A DNA stretch of 64,000 nt from Neoarius graeffei (GCF_027579695.1 NC_083587.1:7938001-8002000), one strand, 5' to 3'; positions 32,501 through 46,003 are shown, counted from the first letter of the stretch. Translations and numbers: made by a program. Notes: generated from the letters alone by a model not told the origin.

Positions 32501-34286
32501 CTATGTTGAGAAGAAAAATCTCACGATAGTTGCTGCAATCGGTTCTATCCCCTTTGTTTTTATACAAAGTCACAATATTGGCCTCCCGCGTGCTCTGTGG
32601 CACCTCACCTTCGTTCAAGCATAAGCAAAGAAGTTCATAAAGGTGTGGGAGAAGCACTGGTTTTCCTTCCTTAACTACCTCTGGTGGCATTGCATCATTC
32701 CCTGGTGCTTTTCCACTAGAGAGGGCATCAATTGCCTTCTCTAACTCTGCCATAGTAGGCTCTGTATCTAGTTCTTCGAGGACTGTCATTGATGGAATGC
32801 TGTTTATGGCCTCCTCAGATACTGTGTTCTCCGTGGAGTACAGCTCCGAGTAATGTTCAACCCACCAATCCATCTGTCCCTGTCGGTCAGTGATGGTGTC
32901 GCCAGTTTTTGCTTTTAAGGGGGCTGTTTTCTTTATGGTGGGACCAGTGGCCTGCTTAATGCCTTCATACATGGCCCTAACATTGCCAGTCCAGGATGCA
33001 TGTTCTATGGAGGAGCAAAGCTGTAGCCAATAGTCATTTGTGCATTTCCTTGCTAGTTTTTGACTACTAGCCTTAGCGTTCTTTAGCAAGAGTAAGTTCT
33101 GCAAAGTGGGGTCCCTCTTCCATTTAACTAATGCTTCTTTTTTGGCCTGGGTTGCTGGCTCCATAACCATAAGGTTGGCTTTGTACCAGTCAACATTTCT
33201 CTTTTCCTTCCTCTCAAATGTGGCAATAGCAGACTTGTATATAGCAGCGCTGAGGTGCTGCCATCATGTTTCTGCTGACACAACATCCCTGGCCAGTCTC
33301 AGGCCATTGATAAGGGAATGGAATTAGTTTTTGTTGTCAATATCTTTACTACGGGCAGTGTTTATCCTTGGGAGACTCCTAGGCCTCGCATGGTGCAACA
33401 GTTTTCTTCCTTGTAGCGCTATTTTGCTGATAACAAGGGAATGATCGGAGTCACAGTCAGCGCTGTGATAGCTCTGTGTGCTGTGCACCGTTTGGAGGGT
33501 TTTCCTTCTGGTAATGACGAGGTCAAGCTGGTGCCATCGATGTGATCTGGGGTGCATCCAGGAGACTTTGTGCTTTTCCTTGTTTGGGAAATAAGTATTT
33601 GTTATACATAAGTTCCTGGCGCAACATAGTTCCAAAAGTCTCTGTCCGTTTTCATTTATTTTGCCCACTCCAAAGTGGCCGATGCATGCCAGCCAGATAT
33701 CGTGCTCAGCACCAACTCTGGCGTTGAAATCGCCAAGCAGGTAGATGTCCTCTGTTGGAGACATTTGACTAATAAGCTCATCGAGCTCATTGTAGAACTT
33801 GCCCTTTGTCTCGGTAGGGGACTTAAGCATGGGTGCATAGACAGACACAAGGTTTACTGGACCATTTGTGGAGTTTAGACGAAGGCAAAGTAGCTGTTCG
33901 GTACCGCCAGAAGGTGCTTCTATCATGGTTAGGAGAGATGTTCTTACTGCGAACCCAACTCCGTGTTCATGTCTGTCATCCTGGTGTTTCCCCTTCCAGA
34001 AGAAGGTGTATTGGCTTTCTTGTAACGAGCCATCATTTGCAAGTCTAGTTTCTTGGAGTGCAGCAATGTTCACGTTTAGTCTGGCAAGTTCAGCATCAAT
34101 GACAGCTGTTTTTCGGTTGTCATCGATAAGTTGTACCGGTAAGTCATTTGACAATCCTGTTAACATTGTCCTAACATTCCAGCTTGCTATACAAAGTGCT
34201 GGAGACTTCCTTTGCTCTGTGCGAGCAGGTGTGCTGAGTATCGGCCTGCTTGTCAAGCGCGAGCGCCCTAAGCCCCTTACACCCAA
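29597..34286 (-). pseudogene. LINE polyprotein: AP endonuclease, RT and zinc finger
   Basis: Copies LINE RNA into a nicked target. Endonuclease (34286-33324): ASWNVRTML, LQETR, LLGDFNARVG and DSDHSLVI, all hallmark motifs. Two in-frame stops (33324-33326 and about 33267) separate it from RT (33170 onward): GKAPGNDAMPPEVVKEG, SNYREIFLLN, KPLYLAFVNLTKAFD, SGVKQGCVLAPTLFGIF. After the insertion the frame resumes at 30637 with LLFADDAALASHT (FADD box), FTYLGSTV, LLYGSETW, HRLRWLGHVHHM and a final C-x2-C...H..RRC finger at about 29600. The first clear ATG of the protein is not obvious; translation could begin upstream of 34286. Confidence 0.9.
30643..32093. mobile_element. 1451-bp TIR element with 5-bp TSD
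   Basis: Perfect 16-bp terminal repeats CAGAGCCTAATCTAGG; TSD GAGCA at 30638-30642 and 32094-32098, and removing it restores the LINE frame between FFSLL and LMYAF. CAG...CTG ends with a short TSD suggest a hAT-related group that uses 5 bp. The middle (about 30945-31690) is highly similar to parts of the element at 41284-44686, including that element's 3' terminus near 31665-31689, so it is a mosaic. No transposase frame. Confidence 0.8.
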
Positions 34287-34891
34287 AGGAGCAGCAGACC
34301 GTGATGGATCAGCACCCTATTGACTGGGGGCTGCCCAGCTTCAGGCGGGCGATAGCTGATCAGTGGAGTGTGGCGGCTCCTCCCACCGTTGGAGTCAGCC
34401 CATGGCGTCCTTTTTCTATGCCAATTGAAATAGTACTTATTACCTATAACTGCTGACTCCCGTGTTGTGCCCTTGTTTGTAACCACAAAGATGGAGTGAC
34501 CTCTCCATGACGCAAAATGCCTGGGCAGGGTTATGGAGATCCTGAGTTGCCCAAGCGTCAGGATCCCCCTCTCAGCTTCGCTGATGTGGTCCAGAGGAAA
34601 GCAGTGCAGTACATCTGGCACCAACTTGGCTGCAGGAGCTGCCGGAAGAGTTGACTGGTAGCCAGATCAAACCACCTAAAGGGGCTCCGCTCCGAGTTTT
34701 CTGTCAGGGTTTACTTCCTTAGCCTTCCACTATCTCTAGCACTCACAAGGCAGTGAGACTATTTACCCATAGTTGGGGCCCTTGACAGGTGCTGTCACTC
34801 CGGGCCAGAGCGAGCCTGGGAGTAGTGATAGCTAAGGGGTCACTCCAGTTGCAGTTTAACATCATACCCAGGACAAATATATATATATATA

Positions 34892-37785
<2,894 letters not shown>

Positions 37786-37857
37786 TTCCCATATCAGGAG
37801 TCGAACCGAGGCCACCTGGGTGAAAACCAGAAATCCTGACCACTAGACCATATGGGA
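37786..37857 (-). pseudogene. tRNA-Glu(TTC) pseudogene
   Basis: Begins TCCCATATGGTCTAGTGG, has a TTTTCAC anticodon loop (TTC) and ends ATATGGGAA, so acceptor, D and anticodon arms are good. The T stem CTCGG/CCTGA has two mismatches while the TTCGACT loop is intact. Probably a retained but non-functional copy. Confidence 0.7.
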
Positions 37858-37959
37858 CAGCCTTGATGTGGAAAGGCCACCTTTGAAGTGCTTAGGCCAT
37901 TGGTGAGAACTCAGGCATTTTCCAGAAAAGTAGCTGTTATTTTTTATTTTATTTAGTCA

Positions 37960-39124
37960 GGCTGGAAAAGATTACAAAACCATCTTTAAATAGTTTGGAC
38001 TCCATCAATCCACAGTCAGACAGACTGTGTACAAATGGAGGAAATTCAAGACCATTATTACTCTCCCCAGGAGTGGTCAACCAACAAAGATCATTCCAAG
38101 AGCAAGGTGTGTAATAGTCGGCGAGGTCACAAAGGACCCCAGGGTAACTTCTAAGCAACTGAAGGCCTCTCTCACATTGGCTAATGTTCATGAGTCCACC
38201 ATCAGGAGAACACTGAACAACAATGGTGTGCATAGCAGGGTTGCAAGGAGAAAGCCACTGATCTCCAAAAAGAACATTGCTGCTCATCTGCAGTTTGCTA
38301 AAGATCACATGGACAAGCCAGAAGGCTATTGCAAAAATGTTCTGTGGACGGATGAGACCAAAATAGAACTTTTTGGTTTAAATGAGAAGCGTTATGTTTG
38401 GAGAAAAGAAAAAACACTGCATTCCAGCCTAATAACCTTATCCCATCTGTGAAACATGATGGTGGTAGTATCATGGTTTGGGCCTGTTTTGCTGCATCTG
38501 GGCCAGCATGGGTTGCCATCATTGAGGGAACAATGAACTCTGAATTATGCCAGCGATTTCTAGAGGAAAATGTCAGGACATCTGTCCATGAACTGAATCT
38601 CAAGAGAAGGTGGGTCATGCAGCAAGAGCACACAAGTCGTTCTACCAAAGAATGGTTAAAGAATAAAGTTAATGTTTTGGAATGGCCAAGTCAATGTCCT
38701 GACCTTAATCCAATGGAAATGTTGTGGAAGGACCTGAAGCGAGCAGTTCATGTGAGGAAACCCACCAACTTCCCAGAGTTGAAGCTGTTCTGTATGGAGG
38801 AATGGGCTAAAATTCCTCCAAGCCAGTGTGCAGGACTAATCAACAGTTACCGGAAACATTTAGTTGCAGTTATTGCTGCACAAGGGGGTCACACCAGATA
38901 CTGAAAGCAAAGGTTGACATACTTTTGCCACTGACAGATATCTAGTATTGGATCATTTTTCTCAATAAATAAATGACCAAGAATAATATTTTTGTCTCAT
39001 TTGTTTAACTGGGTTCTCTTTATCTACTTTTAGGACTTGTGTGAACATCTGATGATGTTTTCGGTCATATTTATGCAGAAATAGAGAAAATTCTAAAGGA
39101 TTCACAAAGTTCCAAGCACCACTG
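37960..39124 (+). mobile_element. Tc1 element B, 5'-truncated
   Basis: The 5' terminal repeat and first codons are missing; the 3' repeat is present and ends AAGCACCACTG with the TA target at 39125-39126. Same family as the element at 62436. Confidence 0.85.
37966..38904 (+). pseudogene. Tc1 transposase with deleted catalytic Asp
   Basis: Follows the Tc1 order: FGLHQSTVRQ, TLNNNGVHSRVARRKPL, WTDETKIELFG (first D), a frame change in an A-rich run near 38412, HDGGSIMVWACFA, then QQEHTSRSTKEW where family members have QQDNDPKHTSR: a small in-frame deletion has removed the second catalytic D. DLNPMEMLW keeps the glutamate. Ends GGHTRY at 38904. A stop lies near 37998 in the N-terminus. Confidence 0.9.
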
Positions 39125-39126
39125 TA

Positions 39127-39827
39127 AGAGTGATGCAGAACTGAGTGGAGATGTTATCTGTAAGAAAATTTTCCCTCTCTCAAAGGGTTGCTGGTCACAG
39201 CCCATGGTCAGACTCTGAGCAGAAGCTTCAAGCTTTGTCAGTGTGAACAGTGTGTCTTGTACAAAGTGCTGTATGGGGTAAGAGACAACCAAGCAGCAAT
39301 GCGAGAAGCGTCTGATCCGAGGTCACACGCACCAACCATCGTGCCCCAAGCCAACGTAAGGTTTCAGGCAGTGGTGATCCTTTCTCATTTTGCTATCCCT
39401 CACAAGCCATGCTAACAGTTACAATCCATGGACAAACTCAGAGATGAAGAGTGACTCAGTGAAACTGAAATTTCAATGATATAACCCAGATTCCAACCAG
39501 GGTGACAGAGATGCCAGAACAGAATCCAATTGCTTCCCTGATTATGGCTCTCCGGACTCTGAGTTATCTGTGATCCCCTACCAGAAAATCAGCTGCTGGT
39601 TGAAGCATTTTATGGTCAGCCAAGCATCTAACAGAGAATCTTCTAATTTGTTGTCAGACCTTTTATCCATTGCACCACTGACCCAAGCAGAGCCATGGTG
39701 AGATCCAAACTATGTATGATTTTCCATTTAGTCACTGTTCAATAGTGAGATGGAAAATGCAATGCCAAGACCCAGATTCAAGCCAGGGGGGTTGCTGCAG
39801 CTACAACAGAGAGTATAAACCACTATA
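39127..39827. other. Repeat fragment, no gene
   Basis: GGTTGCTGGTCACAGCCCAT with following GTCAGACTCTGAGC (39185-39240) matches 45540-45590 and, inverted, 16845-16885. The remainder is unrecognised. Confidence 0.5.
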
Positions 39828-39954
39828 GACCCTTTTCAGTCACGTGACCTTCGTAAACGCGACCACCATTTTGGACATGTAGTGGACTTCGGCTCGAATC
39901 AGTTTGAATGCGAGGAAGGCGACAAATGAAAAACATTAAAGAAAAAGGAGCGAG

Positions 39955-40093
39955 ATGCAGAAAACACCTTCACTATCCAGCGACGTAGAGCATTTACAGG
40001 GCGAGCAGAGGGAGAAGTATTTGCAAAAATTGAGGTTAGCAGGCTTAGAGAATGATGTTTACCTGCTTCCACCAGGATTGTTCACTGACGTAC
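39955..40093 (+). pseudogene. N-terminal frame of a fish transposon protein
   Basis: ATG at 39955; reads LQGEQREKYLQKLRLAGLEN and DVYLLPPGLFTDVRS before running into the palindromic region, where the frame continues meaninglessly to 40155. I recall this opening from multi-exon fish transposon proteins, but name no function. Truncated. Confidence 0.4.
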
Positions 40094-40179
40094 GCTCCGG
40101 CTTGCTCCCCCTCAAATTAAGCAGCGCGCTCCGGCTTCCGGAGGGCGCTGCTTAATTTGAGGGGGACCAAGCCGGAGCG
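40093..40179. repeat. GC-rich 87-bp palindrome
   Basis: 34-nt arms (40093-40126 and 40146-40179) pair with one mismatch, and the 19-nt centre itself folds as CTCCGG-CTT-CCGGAG. The right arm with its GCGCTCCGGAACCT extension is repeated in direct orientation at about 40222-40270. Confidence 0.93.
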
Positions 40180-40280
40180 CGCTCCGGAACCTCGGCCGGA
40201 GCACTCTGGGAGCAAGCCGGAGAGCGCTGCTTAATTTGAGGGGGAGCAAGCCGGAGCGCGCTCCGGAACCTTGGATGTTG

Positions 40281-40328
40281 GATCCGGCAGCTATTTACAC
40301 TGGATCCGGTGTAAATAGCTGCCGGATC
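40281..40328. repeat. Perfect 20-bp hairpin
   Basis: Arms 40281-40300 and 40309-40328 are exact complements around the 8-nt loop TGGATCCG. Confidence 0.97.
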
Positions 40329-40580
40329 ATAATTACAGTAAACTAGTAAATACAGTAAAGGAAAAACTTGAGACTGAAAGGTTTTAACAGTCATTCAAAT
40401 GACTGAATGTAAACATTGCTACAGTAACATATGTTGTTGACATTAGCTAGTCAACACTAGCTACTACAGAAGAACAAAGAGGTTACAATGGGTTATTTTA
40501 ACCTATTTGGTTACACACTCGCCGCCACAGAATGTTAACAGCAATGTAATGCCTTTTCTGGCTAATTTTATTCGTCTTAC

Positions 40581-40744
40581 CTCCAACAAAGTGGTCACTA
40601 CACAAGCGTTGGTATGCCGAGGGCTGCCAATCTTTCCTGTTAATGGCCGCTATCCATCTTCTCCGTCGGGATCCGATAAAATGATAAACCTTGCCTTCTT
40701 TGTTGATGGTTACTACATCCAGGTGCACAACAATATAATGGCAT
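40581..40744 (-). pseudogene. THAP zinc-finger exon of the 39.8-kb element
   Basis: ATG at 40744: MPLYCCAPGCSNHQQ (C-x4-C), SFYRIPT, a one-base frameshift, then RRRRWIAAINRKDW and RLCSDHFVGG (C-x2-H), ending at donor GAG|GTAAGA (GT at 40579-40580). All four zinc ligands are visible but in two frames. As the DNA-binding module of an element transposase it would recognise the ends; no further exon is present. Confidence 0.85.
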
Positions 40745-40871
40745 GATGGAAGTCTTGCTGAAAGTAAAAACTTTCTTTGCTGCCGTTCCTCAATGTTGGC
40801 TGTGGTAAACTACTGGTAGTACATGTCCAAAATGGCGGCCGCGTTTGTCGTGACGTCACGTGAAAAGGGTC

Positions 40872-41277
40872 CATACTATCACTGCACACTACCTCCCAAG
40901 GCCGGAGTGCGTGATCGCGTTGTCACAAACTCAGTGGCTAGACATGGATCAGGCCATCCCGGCCCACTTTTGTCCTGGTGTTGTGAGAACAGTCAGCTTT
41001 TTAGTTCAGTTCAGTTCAATTTCATTGCTCATTTTATGTTAACACATGGCCAACTTACAATGAAATGCAGTGAATGAGATAAGAACCAGAAACAAGTCTC
41101 TCTGCATTGGAGCCCGACAGGAGTTTAACAGAATATCAGTTAAAAAAAAAGATTCAAAGTCCTAAAGATAAAAAAAATGGAAGTTAAATTCAAGTGAAAA
41201 TAGAAATAACTGAGATGTATGCATGCATTGTCTCATGGGGGTAGTGTGGGGAGGGGGTGTAGCATAGCACAAGCGCC
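40872..41277. other. Nothing recognised
   Basis: No gene or element seen; flanking sequence of two transposons. Confidence 0.4.
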
Positions 41278-41493
41278 TGTATTCAGTCCCCCCAGGATTT
41301 TGCGGGCTTTTTTGTGATTGTTGCGGGCTAAAATGTCTGATGTTGCGGGGGGGTTTCCAAAAAATTGCGATGAAAGTTGCAGTGTTTTTTAGGTTTTTGT
41401 TGCAATTACATTGCAGGAGGAAGTGAAAGTTGTGAGAAATCGTTGCGATTTTCTCTTTTTGTGATTAAAATTGAGTATGTTAAATATTAAGTT

Positions 41494-41850
41494 CATTCAT
41501 TATCTCTAGCCACTTTATCCTTCTACAGGGTCGCAGGCAAGCTGGAGCCTATCCCAGCTGACTACGGGCGAAAGGCGGGGTACACCCTGGACAAGTCGCC
41601 AGGTCATCACAGGGCTGACACATAGACACAGACAACCATTCACACTCACAGTCAATTTAGAGTCACCAGTTAACCTAACCTGCATGTCTTTGGACTGTGG
41701 GGGAAACCGGAGCACCCGGAGGAAACCCACATGGACACAGGGAGAACATGCAAACTCCGCACAGAAAGGCCCTCGCCGGCCCCGGGGCTCGAACCCAGGA
41801 CCTTCTTGCTGTGAGGCGACAGCGCTAACCACTACACCACCGTGCCGCCC
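41494..41850 (-). mobile_element. SINE copy 6
   Basis: TSD TAAATATTAAGTT at 41481-41493 and 41851-41863; intact from tail to CGTGCCGCCC head. Confidence 0.95.
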
Positions 41851-42375
41851 TAAATATTAAGTTATTACTGAAAAACTATTGATTAAAAAAACAAAGATAC
41901 TGAGAAATGGTCCTATAAACAACTTTACCAATATAAAAGATTACCAGGACTACAAAAATGCAGAAAAATAGGCTTTACTTATCCAAATGCACCTGTTGGT
42001 TCAAAAGTTAAAGTGCATAGAACCTCACAGCACAACATGAAGTTACCTTAAAATATAATATAAATGCCTCAGCCTTCATGTAAGAAAAAAAAAACTATTA
42101 ATACTAGTACTGCGTGCAAGCAGTCTCTCCTGAAGCCTAAATTAAACAATAATTATAAACTAATAAAATAAATGGCTCAGGCTTCATAGAAGAAAAAAAA
42201 ACAATTTGAACAGAATCTCACAGTATGATGCTGAAGCTGCCTAAACAATGGAAAATAAAATACCATTTTGGCAAAAATGTTGGCATCCATTAATTTCTTG
42301 TATTAAGTAAAAAAATAATGTAAAGTGCACACAGTCCTTCACTGTAAACATAACACACTTTCAGTAACAGAATGT

Positions 42376-42740
42376 GGTGGCACGGTGGTGTAGTGGTTAG
42401 CGCTGTTGCCTCACAGCAAGAAGGTCCTGGGTTCGAGCCCCGGGGCCGGCGAGGGCCTTTCTGTGTGGAGTTTGCATGTTCTCCCCGTGTCCGCATGGGT
42501 TTCCTCCGGGTGCTCCGGTTTCCCCCACAGTCCAAAGACATGCAGGTTAGGTTAACTGGTGACTCTAAATTGACCGTAGGTGTGAATGGTTGTCTGTGTC
42601 TATGTGTCAGCCCTGTGATGACCTGGCGACTTGTCCAGGGCGTACCCCGCCTTTCACCCGTAGTCAGCTGGGATAGGCTCCAGCTTGCCTGCGACCCTGT
42701 AGAAGGATAAAGCGGCTAGAGATAATGAGAATGAGATGAG
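42376..42740 (+). mobile_element. SINE copy 7
   Basis: TSD TAACAGAATGT at 42365-42375 and 42741-42751. The target phrase AACACACTTTCAGTAACAGAAT is uninterrupted in the related element at 31350-31370, which independently confirms the empty site. Confidence 0.96.
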
Positions 42741-43189
42741 TAACAGAATGTAAGCCTATATAAACACTGACTCACACATGCTGCTTCTCTTGAACGGTGT
42801 TGCCAGATACTGCTGACGTTTTCCAGCCCAAAATATGTTCAAAACCCACCAAAATGCACTTAAAACCGCCCAAAATGTACTTGATGCCTATCTTGTAAAG
42901 TAAAAATATGCAGCTAATGATCAGTATACTATTTGTAAATCGAACAACAATGCAAACAACTTCTAAATGGCAACATGAGCCCGTCAGTGCTGGAGGTGAA
43001 AAATCTGCTGTCTGGTACTTGGCTCCATATGGTTGAATCAGATTATAACTTTGCAATCATCTGCAGTGTTCTGAATCCTACATGTACCAGTAGGTGACGC
43101 ACACGCAGAATATTATGTAGGGTATGTTAGGTTACAATGCATATCTAACATCTGCATTGCTGAGGTTATTTATTTTTCATTTGTCTTTT

Positions 43190-43251
43190 ATTTATTTATC
43201 TTTTTATTTATTTATTTATTTTATTTTTATTTATTTATTTATTTATCTTGG
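43190..43251. repeat. (TTTA)n run
   Basis: A T-rich TTTA microsatellite, equal to an A-rich tail on the minus strand, directly adjoining the LINE fragment. Confidence 0.9.
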
Positions 43252-43985
43252 AGTCCCAGGGACTCCAAGAAGGCTGGATACTCTATACTGCTATTTGGCC
43301 CGTAGGCACAAACAACAGCAAGAGCCCTCTCCCCAATCCGAAGGCGCAGAGAGGCGACCCTCTCGTTCACTGGGGTAAACTCCAACACATGGCGGCTGAG
43401 CTGGGGAGCTATAAGGAAGCCCACACCAGCCCGCCGCCGCTCACCACGGGCGACTCCAGAGAAGTGGAAAGTCCAGCCCCTCTCGAGGAGCTGGGTTCCA
43501 GAGCCCAAGCTGTGCGTGGAGGTGAGCCCGACTATCTCTAGCCGGTACCTCTCAACCTCCCGCACAAGCTCAGGCTCCTTCCCCCCCAGCGAAGTGACAT
43601 TCCATGTCCCAACAGCCAGCCGCTGTGTCCGGGGATCAGGTCGTCGAGGCCCCTGCCTTCGACTGCCACCCAATCCACACTGCACCAAACCCCTACTGCT
43701 ACCTCTGTGGGTGGTGAACCCACAGGAGGTCGGGCCCACGTCACCTCTTCGGGCTGAGCCCGGCCGGGCCCCATAGGTAAAGGCCCGGCCACCAAGCGCT
43801 CGCATACGAGCCCCAACCCCGGGCCTGGCTCAAGGGTGGGGCCCCGGCTGCGTCCTACCGGGCGACGTCACGGTCCTGGATTTTTTCTCCATAGGGGTTT
43901 TTTGGTGAACTGCTCTTGGTCTGGCCTGTCACCTAGGACCTGTCTGCCTTGGGAAACCCTAACAGGGGCATAATGCCCCCGACAA
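43252..43985 (-). pseudogene. LINE 5' segment: start of AP endonuclease
   Basis: Minus-strand leader (about 43985-43800) then a frame with VGTWNVTSLGGKEPELV, RYRLEIVGLTSTHSLG, GVARGERRRAGVGFL and YGPNSSIEYPAFLESLG, the N-terminal half of a LINE AP endonuclease. It stops at LESLG where an A-rich ATAAATAAATAA run begins. RT and the rest are absent. The open frame (188 codons) is undamaged up to the junction. Confidence 0.85.
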
Positions 43986-44689
43986 CATAGCTCCTAGGAT
44001 CATTCAAGCACACAAAGCACAAAGCACACTATATTAATTTTATAGGCCTAGTTATTCTGCTTAATTTATTTTTGTCTACATCCATGTATTTTCATCTGTT
44101 ATCCTGATTTTTGTGGATTTGTTAGATTGTACCTGTTTTATATACTTCAATTAAAAAAAAAGTTAGGCTATGATGCATGGCTGAATGTAACATGAGAAGA
44201 GAAAATGGAGAATGGATTGCGTCACTCTTATTTACTAGTTTATGAGTTCAGTTTCTGCACTACATTACACACATTCATATTAGTCTTATAGTTACATCGA
44301 CATTTTTTTGTTGAAATAATACTTAGAGATTAATGTTTATTGCAAAAGATTAATTTATGCCAATAATAAAAACCCGCCAAATGAACGTCAAACCCACCCA
44401 ATTTTTGTCAACCAGCCCAAGCCATTTTTTGCCCGCAAAGTAGAATTCAAAACCATCAACAATCTGGAATTCAACAATCTGGCAACACTGCTCTTGAACG
44501 TATACATAGAGGTAAGGCGGAAGGTAGTTTGTCGACGTCAGCTCAAGATGACGCCAACGATTGGTCAAATTTGCGGGAAAGTTGCAGTGATTGGATATAA
44601 TTGCAACACCGCCCTGAATTCGCAGAGGTTGGTTGAATTTGCGTTGAAGTTGCAAATCGCAACATTGCGAAATCCTGGAGGGTCTGTGT

Positions 44690-44895
44690 ATTGCATGTCG
44701 GGAAAATTTGACACGTGCGGCTACCAGTAATTGCACTTTGTTGAAGACAAATTAAGTACTGGCCATGTAAACAGAGTTTTGATATGTGTTGGTAAATGTG
44801 GAAACAGTAAATATGTAAATGTTTTGGTGATATGTAAACAGAGTCTTGAGATATGTTGGTGATATGTAAACAGAGTCTTGTGAAATGTCGACTGT
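44690..44895. repeat. Short tandem repeats
   Basis: A unit GATATGTAAACAGAGTCTTG occurs twice (about 44829 and 44860) with a weaker third copy near 44763. Confidence 0.7.
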
Positions 44896-45419
44896 GGACC
44901 TGTAGTAGTTTGAAATGATGTTTGCCTTCATGCCAAACTTCTTCAGCCTCCTCAGGAAGCACAGCCAATGGCGAGCTTTCCTGACCACAGTGTGGAACTT
45001 GAAGCTGCTGACCCTTTCGACCTCATCTTCGTTAATGTAGATGGCCTAGTGTGTCCTCCCTTGCTGTCTCTTGTAGTCCACTATCATCTCCTTAGTTTTC
45101 CTGACGTTGAGAGAGAGGTTGTTGTTGTTCTGGCACCAGCTGGCTAACGCCTTCACTTCCTCTCTGCATGCCGTCTCATTGTTGTCCATAAGGAGGCCCG
45201 AGATGGTTGTGCCATCAGCAATCTTGATGATGATGTTGGCGCTGTATTTAGCAGTGCAGTCATGGGTGAACAAGGGGTACATGAGGGGACTGAGCACATA
45301 GCCCAGTGGTGCACCTGTGTTCAGGATAAGCGAGGAGGAAGTGTGGCTACCGATTATCACCACCTGGGGTCTGCCTGTCAGAAAATCAAAGATCCATCTG
45401 CAAATGATCATCTGCTCAT
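44896..45419 (-). pseudogene. L2-like LINE RT fragment
   Basis: Minus-strand WIFDFLTGRPQVV, NTGAPLGYVLSPLMYPLFTH, KIADGTTISGL and LSLNVRKTKEMIVDYKRQQG. The catalytic box reads ADGT instead of ADDT, so an active-site Asp is lost. Downstream (45045-44896) RT tail pieces such as the VRKARHW region continue with frame breaks. Confidence 0.82.
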
Positions 45420-45660
45420 GAAATCATTAAATATTTCATCATGATTGCATTTTCTCTGCTCACCCCAAGGCAGTTTTACTTATTAAGTGCAAATTTGCAG
45501 CTAAATGCTTTCAATATCTTGCAACCTGATTTGATTTTGGTTGCTGGTCACAGCCCATGGTCAGACTGTGAGCTGAGCTTTGTCAGAGATAGCTTTCAGA
45601 AAACAGGTTTCAGTGGCTTTTTTGAAGGATGCTTTAGTTTCAGAAATTCTAAATGTAACT
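45420..45660 (-). repeat. Repeat shared with 16.85 kb, upstream of the L2 fragment
   Basis: CAAATCAGGTTGCAAGAT, TTGCACTTAATAAGTA and GAGCAGAGAAAATGCAATCA on the minus strand correspond to 16885-16975 in the same order next to the same L2 junction. A third partial copy is at 39185. Confidence 0.8.
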
Positions 45661-46003
45661 CTAAGAATGTTGAACCTTGGTCCTATCTACTGAGCTGTGC
45701 TCGGCTCTAAGATGAGCTGTATTGAATCATAGGATATGTATTTTCTTTTAGAACGTGAAGAATTTTGTCCATCAGCTCACTTTGAAAATGTTACCAGAAT
45801 TTTGTCCATCAGGTCACTTGGAAAATCTTACCGTTGGAAACAGTTGGTGCGTTATGAAATGCAAAATATGATAAAGGAGACTCCAAATGCTTGAGCAACT
45901 GAAATCCTATAATCAGGCAAGAATGGGACAACATTTCTCTTTCAAAACTAAAGCACTTGGTCTCCTCAGTTCCCAAACATTTACAGAGTTTTGTTAAAAC
46001 AAA
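45661..46003. other. Nothing recognised
   Basis: Contains a short direct repeat (TTTTGTCCATCAG near 45763 and 45798); otherwise no feature. Confidence 0.45.

Larger units (their letters stand above)
29540..34870 (-). mobile_element. Near full-length endonuclease/RT LINE
   Basis: Minus-strand element of about 3.9 kb after subtracting the insertion at 30643-32093. Order: 5' leader (about 34870-34290), AP endonuclease, RT, C-terminal Cys/His finger, short 3' leader to about 29540. Clade uncertain; a related decayed piece lies at 13845-14390. Confidence 0.85.
39828..40871. mobile_element. THAP-bearing DNA element with long inverted ends
   Basis: Ends GACCCTTTTCA...CACGTGAC and its complement at 40871, followed by ACCACCATTTTGGACATGTA and a matching GCCGCCATTTTGGACATGTA on the other strand, so about 55 bp of imperfect terminal repeat. 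A plus-strand frame lies in the left arm and a minus-strand THAP exon in the right arm, so transcription runs inward from both ends. The centre is replaced by GC-rich palindromes (40093-40328). No exact TSD was found. P-element or Kolobok affinity is possible. Confidence 0.7.
41284..44686. mobile_element. hAT-like element with 6-bp TSD and nested insertions
   Basis: Ends CAGTCCCCCCAGGATTTTGC and (complement) CAGACCCTCCAGGATTTCGC, TSD TGTATT at 41278-41283 and 44687-44692. Contains two SINEs (41494-41850, 42376-42740), an A-rich repeat and a LINE fragment (43252-43985). Sequence at 41943-42860 matches the mosaic element at 30945-31480. No transposase frame found. Confidence 0.8.

Noticed and set aside
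43516-43816. Overlapping plus- and minus-strand frames in GC-rich sequence
   Set aside because: Shadows of the LINE endonuclease frame on the minus strand.
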